Assembly: GCA_963691655.1 (NCBI GenBank)
Contig: OY829329.1
Span: 21,032,708-21,096,707 of the forward strand
From: Toxonevra muliebris
Taxonomy: Eukaryota > Arthropoda > Insecta > Diptera > Pallopteridae
Length of the DNA: 64,000 bases
Direction of reading: 5' to 3'
Shown here: piece by piece, positions 49,880 to 60,010 of the stretch
How the letters are laid out: every line of letters begins with the position of its first letter
How positions within the stretch are numbered: position 1 is the first letter of the stretch
Notes under the pieces: generated by a model
Databases searched by the model: none
What the model was told of the DNA's origin: nothing
The model's input: the letters and a program-made list of their open reading frames with translations, nothing else
Position numbers and translations under genes: made by a program

Positions 49880-51020
49880 TCAAAAGTTTTAAGGCCCTAG
49901 TCTGGTTCGGTATAGGTATGGTTCTTCGAATGGTTCCAGACATAGGCTATATTTACCTTCTGAATTTCTCCACTAGAGGTCACTTTTCATATAAACTGAA
50001 TAAATGTTTCATAATAGTTCAGTTACCGTTGAAGATATTACTGTAAAACTCGGTACAGGTATTGTTCTTAGCATGATTCTAGTTATATGCTATGATTAAC
50101 TTCGAAATTTTGCCGCTAGAGGGCACCTTCCATATAAACTGAATAAATGTTTCGCAATAGTTCAGTAATCGTTAAAGATAATTTTATGAAGTTCGGTAAA
50201 AATATTGTTCTTAGCATGCCTCCATTCATAGGCTATGTTTAGCTTCCGAATTTCGCTACTAGAGGGCACTCCCCATATAAAACGAATAAATGTTTCGCAA
50301 TAGTTCAGTAATTCTTAAAGTTATTTTTTTGAAGTTCGGTAAAGATATTGATCTTAACATGCTTCCAGACATAGGTTATGATTAACTTCAAAATTTTGCC
50401 GCTAGATGGCACCTTCCATATAAACCGAAGAAATATTTCGCCATAGTTCAATAACCGTTAAAGATATTACTATGAATTTCGGTACAAGTATTGACCCTAG
50501 CAGGCTTCCAGACATAGGCTATGATTTACTTCCAAACTTCGCCGCTAGGGGGCACCTCCCATACGAACTAACTAAAAGTACTGTCATAACTCCGAAGCAG
50601 TTGAAGGCATTACAATGCAATAAGGTAAAGGAATTGCTCTTAGCATTTTTAAAAATATAAGATATATTTAATTTCCGAATTTCGCCACTAGAGGGCACAT
50701 CCCATATAAGCTAAGTAAATGTTTCGACCTATCTTTGCAGTCGTTTAAAGTATTAGAATACAATTTGAGATAAATATTGTTCTTAATATGCTTCAAAACA
50801 TCAGATATATTTAACTTCCGAATTTCGCCGCTAGAGGGCACCTTCCATATAAACTAAGCAAAGGTTTCGTCATAGCTCTGTACCCATTGAAGATATTAAT
50901 AAAAAACTCGGTGCCGGAATTGTTCTTAGCATGTTTCTAAACCTAGGCTATATTTGAGTCTCAAATTTTGCCACTAGAGGGCACCTCCTATATAGCTGTG
51001 CAGCTGTTTAATATATTACA
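49880..51020. repeat. 143-bp tandem repeat, 8 copies in strict register
   Basis: The unit reads approximately 'ttcggtanagtattgttctt', 'agcatgcttccagacatagg', 'ctatatttaacttccgaatt', 'tcgccgctagagggcacctt', 'ccatataaactgaataaatg', 'tttcgcaatagttcagtaac' and 'cgttaaagatatta'. The CTAGAGGGCAC segment starts every 143 bp without exception from 49970 to 50971, although other positions differ by 10-30% between copies. Strict length conservation with base divergence is unlike the neighbouring arrays, whose spacing drifts. Confidence 0.92.
49970..50984 (+). promoter_or_regulatory. Eight evenly spaced CTCF-type motifs
   Basis: 14-bp sites start at 49970, 50113, 50256, 50399, 50542, 50685, 50828 and 50971. 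Compared with the published CTCF core CCASYAGRKGGCRS (shared in essence by insects and vertebrates), 50685 and 50971 (CCACTAGAGGGCAC) match at 14/14. The CCGCTAG sites at 50113, 50399, 50542 and 50828 match at 13/14, as does 49970 (GGTCAC instead of GGGCAC). Site 50256 (CTACTAG) matches at 13/14. All point the same way. Binding is inferred from the motif, not shown; the motif could also be incidental to the repeat. Confidence 0.5.
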
Positions 51021-52099
51021 ATGCAATTTGGCATGGAGATAATTTTTTATTCCTTTTATTATTCTACATCTAAATTTCAAATAATTTTCTAAGCATACTC
51101 CACACAAACCATGATTAATGAGTAATAAAAACTTTCAATGATGAAGAGCGTAATGCCAACACTTCAAAACTATGCAAATTTATGATATTTATTCGCTACA
51201 TCTGCTTCACATATAAAGATAAAAGTAATTTTTTTTCTTTTAATATTTTTACAATGATTATGAAAGTGGTAATTCAACACAGCGTGAGTGAATAGAAAAG
51301 AACATATCATCAACACCAACAGCATCAACACTTCACATACACACACCCACCCACAGCTCATACCCCACATGCGGCGCTATCAAAAATACTAAAGAGACCT
51401 CTCCAACGAAAACTGTAAACCAATGAACTGAAGCGCTTATCAAAATTTCCGTTGTAACCGCAAAAAAAAAAAAATATTAAAAAACCGAGAAAGTGCAGTC
51501 AGAATTACAACAAGAAAATCAAAAGAACAAAGTGCATAACTAAAAGATTTTATAAATGAAAATTGATTTTCTTAGCTAGTAGCTATATAACAAAATATGA
51601 GAGCTTCCATGCTTGCCATGTCATGCCATATCATGCATGTGTGTGTGTGTGTGTGTGTGTATGCAGTCCGGAAATGCAGCAGCTGTATAGAGGATGCATA
51701 AGAAATGGGAGCAGCTATAAAAGAAGAAGAAGTAGTTATCGAAAAAGAAAAAGAACAGCTTCAGAGGGGAAAAAGAGCAGCGTTAAAAAATAGTGTCATC
51801 GATGAATGCTTCAGCTAGTTGCTTTTGAAGTTCAATGAGCGCAGTGGGAGAGTAGGGTAGTAGCTATAGCCTCAGCATATGAGCAGCTTAAAGGATACCC
51901 ACCAATATCAATCTCTCTTCACTAGTTGTTCATACTCGTTTATAATATCCGCTTCCGGTGTGCTTCAAATAATATATGCATTCATGTATTTGTGTGTGTG
52001 TGTGTTCCTGTGGCTTTCTCTTATCAGCTTTGGCAACTCAGTATAAATGAATAAGAATTTAACTTGCAGTTAAATAAAGAAATTTTTTTAGTTCTTAAT
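51021..52099. other. Intron island with GT tracts
   Basis: The complex sequence has CA near 51334-51350, GT at 51637-51660, GAAGAA purine triplets near 51720-51760, and GT at 51991-52005. No gene is recognised. Confidence 0.45.
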
Positions 52100-52241
52100 T
52101 TTAAGGAATTTTTCTTTTCTCTCTCGTTCTCGCTCTTTATCTCTCTCGTTTTCGCTCTTTCTATATCTCTCTCTCGTTCTCGCTCTCTCTCTATCTCTCT
52201 TTCGTTCTCGCTCTCTATCTCTCTCTACCTATCTCTCTACC

Positions 52242-52296
<55 letters not shown>

Positions 52297-52473
52297 TTAC
52301 CTCTCTCTCTACCTCTCTCTCTCTCTATCTCTCTCTCTACCTCTCTCTCTCTCTATCTCTCTCTCTCTCTATCTCTCTCTCTACCTCTCTCTCTCTCTAT
52401 CTCTACTTCTCTCTCTATCTATCTCTACTTCTCTCTCTATCTCACTCTACTTCTCTCTCTATCTCTCTCTACC

Positions 52474-52510
<37 letters not shown>

Positions 52511-53215
52511 TTCTCTCTATCTTTCTCTCTCTGTTTTTTTCTCTCTACCTCTTTCTCACTCTATCTTTTTCTCTCCCTCGTTCTCCCTCTATTTTTCTCT
52601 CTCTACCTCTTTCTCGCTCTATCTCTTTCTCTCCCTACCTCTTTCTCGCTCTATCTCTTTCTCTCCATCGCTCTCTATCTCTTTCTCTCTCTCGCTCTTT
52701 ATCTCTTTCTCTCTCTCGCTCTTTATCTCTTTCTCTCTCTCGCTCTCTATCCCTTTCTCTCTCTCGCTCTCTATCTCTTTCTCATTCTCTTGATCTCTTT
52801 CTCTCTCTCTCCCTTCTCCTCCTCTCTTCCTCTCTCCCTCTCTCTCTCCCTTCTCCTCCTCTCTTCTTCTCTCCCTCTCGCTCTTCCTCTCTCCCTCTCG
52901 CTCTTCCTCTCTCCCTCTCGCTCTTCCTCTCTCCCTCTCGCTCTTCCTCTCTCGCTCTTCCTCTCTCCCTCTCTCTCTTCCTCTCTCTTCCTCTCTCCCT
53001 CTCTCTCTTTCTCCTTCCCTCTCTCTCTCTCCCTTTTCCTCCTCTCTTCCTCTCTCCCTCTCTTTCCCCCTCTCTCCACCTCTGTTCCCCTCTCTCCCCC
53101 TTCTCTCTCCCCCTCCTCTCTCCCCCTCCTCTCTCCCCCTCCTCTCTCCCCCTCTCTCCCTTCCCCTCTCTCTCCCTTCCCCTCTCTCACTACTCCTCTC
53201 TCTCTCCCGTCCTTT
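52100..53215. repeat. 1.1-kb CT-rich microsatellite
   Basis: The tract is almost pure pyrimidine: (CT)n with regular 'ctatctctct', 'ctcgctcttt' and 'ccctctctcc' variants and sub-periods of 12-30 bp (for example 'ctctctcgctctttatctctttct' near 52690-52760). The 401-residue Ser/Leu frame on the + strand and the 162-residue Arg/Glu frame on the minus strand are artefacts. On the minus strand it is a long GAGA/AGAG purine tract, a composition bound by GAGA factor and CLAMP in flies. Confidence 0.93.
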
Positions 53216-53861
53216 TCAACCACATCAAATTTTTTTTTAACAATTTTATATTTGTTCATGTATGTGTGACATACTTTTTTTTAATACAAAATTTGTGGTT
53301 GCTACTGAAAATTTGTATTGCTGTTGGTTGTTGCCATTTTTGTTGTTGTTCTGTTGCATCATCGTCATTATAACTATATATCGTCATCCTCATCATCATA
53401 ATAATATTCAATGTTGCACATGATATGACTAACAAAAAGTTATGTCTATGTGTATAGGTGTATGTGTGTATGAATAGCATACAAATGCATTAAAATATTT
53501 TTGTGTGAGTGCAGTTACATATCCGTACATGATATTATTCAAAATCAAATCATGCAATTTATTAAATAGAGAATGTAGTAAAAATTACATGGGATTATGG
53601 AAATTTAGAAATTTTTGTTACATTTGTAGATGTGTGATGCAAAAACGTTTATACTATATCATGCAGCATGTGGACATAATTTAAATTCCAGTTAAATATT
53701 ATGAATTTAAAATTATAATAATAAAAAGGTGGAAAATTTTAGTAGAGAATTTAAGAACTCATCAACAGAAAATATTTCCAATGAAGTAAAAATTTTAATA
53801 ATTGATTGAGTAGTGGAATATTAGTTCAAGTATCAACTTTAGTATTTTTCTTGTATCGGAT

Positions 53862-53875
53862 CTGCCCTCTAGTGC
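53862..53875 (-). promoter_or_regulatory. Single inverted CTCF-type motif
   Basis: CTGCCCTCTAGTGC on the + strand reads GCACTAGAGGGCAG on the minus strand, 13/14 to the CTCF core. It faces the eight + strand sites 2.9 kb upstream across the CT tract, which is the convergent arrangement. It is not part of a 143-bp repeat copy. Confidence 0.4.
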
Positions 53876-54024
53876 AGTTTTTGTGAAACTGCGCGAATTA
53901 TAGATAAAAGTGTAGAAATTAACTTTAATTTTCTAAAGAAGTTGGAAAAGTTTAAGTTAACATGGAAAAAAAAACAAATACTTCAAAAATTTCCTAGGGA
54001 AGTTGAAGATTTCAATAAAGAACT

Positions 54025-54053
54025 AAAATGAGTACCTTCTGCACTCGTCACAT
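54025..54053. repeat. 29-bp exact dispersed match to 3368-3396
   Basis: Identical to 3368-3396 over 29 bases, same orientation. Sequence on either side is unrelated as far as I can see. Confidence 0.7.
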
Positions 54054-54179
54054 ACTCATACTTTACGCATTGTTGCTTATTTCATTATAAAAGTTTTCGT
54101 GTTTATGTTCCGAAAAGTGCAACCATGAGTTTTTTTAATTTTTTATTTTCTCTTTTCAATGAACTGTCTTCGCCTTTTG

Positions 54180-55255
54180 TAATAAAGAAACCAAAAATTT
54201 CTAGAGTAGTTCGAAAAGGGAAGAAAATAATGAAATCAAAAATATCTGGAGGGATCTCTGAAGGCGAGAAAAGAAAAACACCAAATATTTCTTAAGAAGT
54301 TCGAAATTTGAAAAAGACACCAAAATTTGTTGAAGAAAAAAGAGGAAAAAACCCAAAATTTCTGGGTCAGTGCAAGAGATGAGGAAACGAAGAAGACCAG
54401 AAATTGCTGTAATAGTTCGAAGAGTTAGGTATAAAAAAGATGTCAGAGGAAATTCAAGATGTGAGAAGAAGAAAGAAACTACCCATTTCTGAAACTTTGG
54501 AAAAGAAAAATTTTTAAATTGCTAGAGAAATTCAAGAAGTGAAAAAAAACTCAAAAATTTCTGGTGAAATTCAAGAGATGAGAAAAGGAAAGAAATCCAA
54601 AAATTTCTGAAAAAGTTCAAGAGGTGAGAAAGCCAAAGAAACCAAAAATTTCCGAACAAGTTCGAGAGGTGAGGAAACGAAAGAGACCAAAATCTTCGGA
54701 ACAAGTGGGATAGGTGACGAAATGAAAGAAACCAAAAAGTTCAGAAGAAGTTTGAGAGGTGAGGAAACGTAAGAAATCAAAAACTTCAGAAAAAGTTCGA
54801 GAAGTTCAGTACAAGTTGGAGAGGTGAGGAAACGAAAGAAACCGAAAAGTTCAGAACAAGTTCGAGGGGTGAGGAAATGAATGAAACCAAAAAGTTGTAA
54901 GCAAGTATTAGAGATGAGGTCCGACGTTTCCGAAAACTTCGGAACAAGTTCGAGAGGTGAGGAAACGAAAGAACTCAAAAAGTTCAGAACAAATTCGAGA
55001 GGTGAGGAAATGAAAGAACCCAAAAAGTTTAGAACAAGTTAGAGAGGTGAGGAGACGAAAGAACCCAAAAAGTTCAGAACAAGTTCGAGAGGTGATGAAA
55101 TGAAAAAAACCAAAAAGTTCGGAATAAGTTCGAGAGGTGATGAAACGAAAGAAACCGAAAAATTCAGAACAAGTTCGAGAAATAAGAAAACGAAAGAAAC
55201 CCAACAATTTCTGCGCTAGCTCCAGAAGTGAAGAAAATAAGAAAATAAAACATTT
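54180..55255. repeat. 45-bp tandem repeat
   Basis: The unit contains 'gaacaagttcgagaggtgag', 'gaaacgaaagaa' and 'ccaaaaagttca'. From 54951 the 'cgagaggtga' core recurs exactly every 45 bp (54951, 54996, 55041, 55086, 55131, 55176). The first 400 bp are diverged. A 45-bp period keeps frames open, giving minus-strand frames of 150 and 99 residues with a 15-residue Phe/Leu/Ser period (54571-55023, 54908-55207). These are judged non-coding. Confidence 0.88.
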
Positions 55256-55680
55256 CCGAAGAAATTAAAGAGGTGATCAAAATAAATAAACCAAAATTAA
55301 ACGAAACTAACATGGCAACAGCAAAGTATAATAGCATCAGAACAACAACAACAACCAGCATAACGAATCATGCCATCAACAGCACACACAAACATAACGG
55401 CATCATCACGCCACGTCGACAGCTAAGAAGGGAAAAACAAGTAAACATGGCAGCCTACTGCGATCGGAAATTTGAAATTTCATTCGCACAAGACATCACG
55501 CTATCGAACCAACCAATAGCAGCAAAGCAACTGAGCAACAACACCACAATTTCAATAGCGACAGCGTCGACTGGAAACAAAGATCGAAGAAGAAGTGTGG
55601 CGTGCATAACGTAGGTGCGCAAAACATCTAAGTCGAGTTGTGATAGAGCTATCAAAGCAGGCGGTTAAAGTAAATTTTTA
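55256..55680 (+). other. Island with a 113-codon non-periodic open frame
   Basis: The sequence is complex and C/A-rich between two satellites. The frame 55273-55614 (+) encodes about 113 residues rich in Thr, Asn, Ile and Arg. Its second half, from NMAAYCDRKFEISFAQ onward, is not triplet-repetitive. It ends shortly before GTAGGTGCG. I recognise no domain. It could be an unusual exon, an open stretch of enhancer DNA, or chance. AAC/CAA triplets (55340-55360) are typical of fly regulatory DNA. Confidence 0.3.
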
Positions 55681-55855
55681 AGTTTAAATATTGAAAAAAA
55701 TATTTTTTTGTACAAACGTGATTCTTTAAAATGTTCTCCGCTCTTACTGTTGGGTTGGGTTGGGCTATGCGAGTTCCGTCGATTTTCAATATCCGGAAAT
55801 GTTTTTTTTTTGTGTTTCTGATAGAAAAATGTATGCCAATTACGACATCTGCAGT
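55681..55855. other. AT-rich spacer
   Basis: A short A/T-rich segment with 'gttgggttgggttggg' at about 55749-55763. No feature is recognised. Confidence 0.4.
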
Positions 55856-57240
55856 CTTTCAAAATTCCAAATAACAGATAAAATATGCCGGAAGATTTTT
55901 TAAAATTCGATCTGATTAACTTGAAACTTTTTTCAGACGACCTCGATAGCCTAGTGGATAGTGCACTAGGCTTTCATCTGGGAGGTTCGGGTTCGATTCC
56001 CGTCTTCGTCTGGTGGTTAATTTTCATAACTTTCTTATATTCACTATCAATATGAAGTGTATGAGAATTATAAGATAGTGTACAAGTACACACATTGGTT
56101 GGTAATGGCAAAACCACCAAGCCGATAAAAAATTGCCACACCGCCGTTCGGAATCGGCGTTAAACTGTAGGTCCAACTATGTGGTATCACAATGGGCCGT
56201 TCAGGCCTAAGTGTGTCTCTCGACAGCCACTCCAACCTAACCTAACTTGAAACTTGTTACTCAGGGGTTTTTGGGGTCGCTGATTACGAACCTTGAATTG
56301 GATTTTCAAAATTCAAAATGGCGAAACCAATATAGTGGAAGACTTTTTAAAATTTGATTTGACTAATTTGAAACTTGTTATTCAGGGGTTTTTAAGGTCG
56401 TTGATCACGAATCTGGCATCAGTTTTGCGAAACTCAAAATGGCGGATCCAATATGGCGCAAGATTTTTTAAAATTTGATCTGATTAACTTGAAACTTGTT
56501 ACTCAGGGGTTTTCGGGGTCGCTGGTTGCGAATCTGGCATCAGTTTTGCGAAAATTCAAAATGGCGGATCCAATATGGCGCAAAATTTTTTAAAATTCGA
56601 TCTGATTAACTTGAAACTTGTCACTCAGGGGTTTTTGGGGTCGCTGGTTGCGAATCTGGCATCAGTTTTGCGAAACTCAAAATGGCGGATCCAATATGGC
56701 GCAAGATTTTTTAAAATTCGATCTGATTAACTTGAAACTTGTTATTCAGGGGTTTTTAAGGTCGTTGATCACGAATCTGGCATCAGTTTTGCGAAACTCA
56801 AAATGGCGGATCCAATATGGCGGAAGATTTTTTAAAATTTGATCTGATTAACGTGAAACTTGCTTCTCAGGAATTTTTGGGCTCGCTAATTACGTATCTG
56901 GCATCAAATTTTGAAAATTCCAAATGGCGGATCCAATATGGCGGAAGACTTTTTTAAAAATTAATCTGATTAACTTGAATCCTATTTATTAGGGGTTTTC
57001 AAGCTCGTTGATCACGAATCTGGCATTAGTTATGCGAAACTCAAAATGGCGGATTCAATATGGGGAAAGATTTTTTTAAATTTGATCTGATTAACTTGAA
57101 ACTTGTTACTCAGGGGTTTTTGAGGTCGCTAATTACGAACCTGGCATCAGTTTTGCGAAACTCAAAATGGCGGATCCAATATGGCAGACAAAATTCCAGT
57201 TCATCGGATCAACTTGAAACTCGTTATTTCAGGGTTTTTT
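55856..57240. repeat. 121-bp tandem repeat, about 9 copies, interrupted by a SINE
   Basis: The unit has 'caaaatggcggatccaatat', 'ggcggaagattttttaaaat', 'ttgatctgattaacttgaaa', 'cttgttactcaggggttttt', 'ggggtcgctgattacgaatc' and 'tggcatcagttttgcgaaac'. ATGGC starts at 56318, 56439, 56561, 56682, 56803, 56924, 57046 and 57167 (121-122 bp apart). The first copy is split by the SINE at 55930-56242. Frames of 60-74 residues here are by-products. Confidence 0.92.
55930..56242 (+). mobile_element. tRNA-derived SINE with 13-bp target duplication
   Basis: The 5' head at 55934-56012 is tRNA-like. CAGACGA (55934-55940) pairs with TCGTCTG (56006-56012) as a 7-bp acceptor stem. The A box TAGCCTAGTGG is at 55947, the B box GGTTCGATTCC is at 55990, and 'aggctttcatctggg' resembles the anticodon arm of tRNA-Glu(TTC). 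A 230-bp unrelated body follows, ending in the CCTAACCTAAC repeat. TAACTTGAAACTT occurs immediately before (55917-55929) and after (56243-56255), and removing the insert restores a normal unit of the 121-bp repeat. Pol III-transcribed, LINE-mobilised elements have this structure. It is probably younger than the array. Confidence 0.88.
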
Positions 57241-59734
57241 AAATTTTTACATTTATAATTTCCAGAGTCGAACTGCTTTAGAAATATTTGGTTTCAATAT
57301 CACATTTTCAGCTTTAGTGTATATTCTTCGAAATTCTGTGCCAAACACAATGAGCTAATGTGAAATGTTTTTATGTTATGATATTGCCATGCAATTTTCT
57401 GTAAAATTTTGCTTTGAATTTAATTGAAAGTCAGAGGCGTTGATACCAATACGCAAAAATCGCTAATGAAAGTAACGAAAAATTTACGCTCACACTTTTT
57501 GCTGATATTAACGAGAAATTGTTGTGCAGGTGCCGCCTGTCAGACAACGCCAGAACACATGATTTCCTTTTACGGTTTTTGTTGGGTAGCGTCTAAAATT
57601 TTTTTGTGAGTATTTCTTTTTTTTTTTAATTTTTTTTGTTGCTGTAGTGGTGTTGCTATTGCTTCAGCTATACAAAATTTGAATTTCATTTTACATTTTT
57701 GCCAAAAAAAAAGAGAAAAAAAAGTGTAAAGTACCAACCCCAACCGAATGAACGAACGTCGAATGAAGGAACGAACAAGAAGCAATGCATTTTATATCTA
57801 TGGTAGTATGCGTTTGCTTTAGAGCTACAACGATAACAAAAGGAACCGCAGCCACAATCGCTGCGTACACACTCACACACGTATACATATACAGCAGAGA
57901 GACTGCAATGCAGTTGTTATACACTCACACACACACACATATAAACACTATCGCACCTATTTGCTTATTGTGCTGCGTACCTATACACTATACAAACACA
58001 CACACATACATACATAAAAACACCGCATGCATGCACTTCAACAAAATAAAATACACACAAACACACACACACACATATACATATATGCAAATATATGTAT
58101 TTGTATATGAATGTATGCAAACACTACAATACAAACGAAATGGGGAAAAATGTTTGAAAAATATTTATGAGCGCGGTTTCGCGCCAAATGCTGCGTACTC
58201 GTATTAATAATGCTGAAAATGCAAAAGTAAACACAAGTATGTGTGTGTATGTGTGTGTGTGTGCCTTATATCGTAACAGACGCATACACTGAATGTTTAG
58301 CACTCATGTGCATAATTTTCATTTTTCTTATGCAAGTTTTGAAAATGTGCAGAGCACCTGCTATGATTCTCTTTCTCCCTCTCTCTCTCTTTCTCCTTTC
58401 GTCTCTTCCTTACTCCCTTTAAATATACAACTCAAAGCATGCACTTACACATACATATGCATATATGTATGTGTAAGCCACAATTTCATATTCTGCTGTA
58501 TTTATTCACAATTCAAGCGGTAATAGGCAGCGGTGGAGACGGACAGCAGGTGATAGCGGCAGCTTTGAACGTTCAAGCTTAAATTCGCCGCCAGTGCGTT
58601 CCTTGGTTCGTTGTTCGGTTTTGCTTGCATCAGAGAAAACGCGCTCAGCCAATGCCAATGACGATGTTGATGATGTTTTTTTTTTTTTTGTTATTATAGT
58701 CAATGACGTTGACGATAACGATTATGACGTTTTTGTGATTAGAAACGTTTATAAACGCATGCAGCTGTGTGTGTGTGTGTGCAATTTCGTAAATGAATTG
58801 TGCTTTGCATTTTAGATGCCATGCTAGCTAGCTTTGTTGTTGTTGCTATTGTTGCTGCTGTTGCTTTTTTTTTATTGTTGATTGCATCACACACACACAC
58901 ACATACTCATGCTGATGTTTTCATTATATATTGTTAGTGTTTAGTTTTTTGTTATTGTTGTTATAATTTAAACGCGTCATAATTGCCAACCGAACAACAA
59001 CAACAACAACAAAGCAACAAACTTTGACTGACTTTACACTCAATTGCATCTACGCTTGCTTGCATATTAACACACACATATGAATATGTATATGTGTGTA
59101 AGTGTATTGTGTGCTTGTGTGTGTTTGCTTTGATTTTTGGTTTTCCTATTATGCTCTATGCTGGCTCTTTACTGGCTGGCACACAATTTATTCTCAATTA
59201 GAAATTACAAAATAATTATTGTTAAAATGATGAAATTAGCAGTGAACAAAATTGAACATGTCGTTCCATGATACCCTCTCCCTTCCCCCCCTCACATATT
59301 TCGTATTTTGTTGCCTATATTTACTTTATTATTGCCTACAAAATTAATTTTGCTCACATTTGCAAAAAATAGGCCGTAGGCGTATGAGTGATATTATTTT
59401 GAATATTTTGATTAGTTATGCAGAGTTGCATTTTTGAACAGAGTTGCAAAGTAATTAATTTTAGATTTTATTGTTAAATATCATAAATTAAATTAATGTG
59501 TGTATTCATCAATGGATCTTATTTCAAAACAGCATTTGATTTGCTTGCATTTAGGTTAAACTAAAAAATCTGCAATTGGCAGCTACTTGAACTATGTAGA
59601 TTAGGTGATTTTCTATTAAAACAAACTAAAGCCAAAAGACAGTCAGGTTACTTAAACCATTTAGACTTTATTGTTTATTTGACTATATCGTACTTTCGTG
59701 ATATCGATGATTTTATGATTTTTTAAAAAATGGT
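57241..59734. other. Large complex island, microsatellite-rich, candidate cis-regulatory DNA
   Basis: This 2.5-kb non-satellite segment is one of the longest in the window. It has CA tracts (57930-57942, 58057-58073, 58890-58902), GT tracts (58237-58262, 58767-58782), a CT tract (58373-58395), and CTG/GTT and CAA triplets (58835-58865, 58998-59012). No gene is recognised. The open frame at 57785-58207 is a Thr/His/Tyr product of CA repeats. Confidence 0.45.
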
Positions 59735-60010
59735 AAGGTAGGGGTATGTGGAAAAAAAAAATTTTATTTCGATTTTTTTGTATTTTCTACACGTTTTATG
59801 AGTTTTTACAACGTTTCAACAAAAAAAATTTTTTTTTCAAAATTTTTTTTTCCACCTAAATTTTTCAAAAAATTCATGAAGGGGGGATGCATGAAAAAAA
59901 TTTTTTTTTTTTATGTTTTCTTCACGTTTTATAAGTTTTTACAACGTTTTCAACAAAGAATAATTTTTCAAAAAAAAAAAAAATGCTTTTGTCAACCAAA
60001 ATTTCCAAAA
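59735..60010. repeat. T-rich repeat, about 130-bp unit, 2 copies
   Basis: 'tcacgttttataagtttttacaacgttt..caacaaa' occurs at about 59788 and 59921 amid long A and T runs. Confidence 0.65.

Larger units (their letters stand above)
53216..54179. other. Intron, AT-rich with GTT and CAT triplets
   Basis: The sequence is non-satellite. Triplets occur at 53335-53360 and 53380-53402, with A/T-rich DNA elsewhere. It includes the inverted CTCF-type site at 53862 and the 29-bp shared sequence at 54025. No coding sequence is recognised. Confidence 0.45.

Noticed and set aside
52064..53269. 401-residue + strand frame and 162-residue minus-strand frame
   Set aside because: Both are translations of the CT/GA microsatellite (Ser/Leu and Arg/Glu runs), with no start context, domain or splice support.
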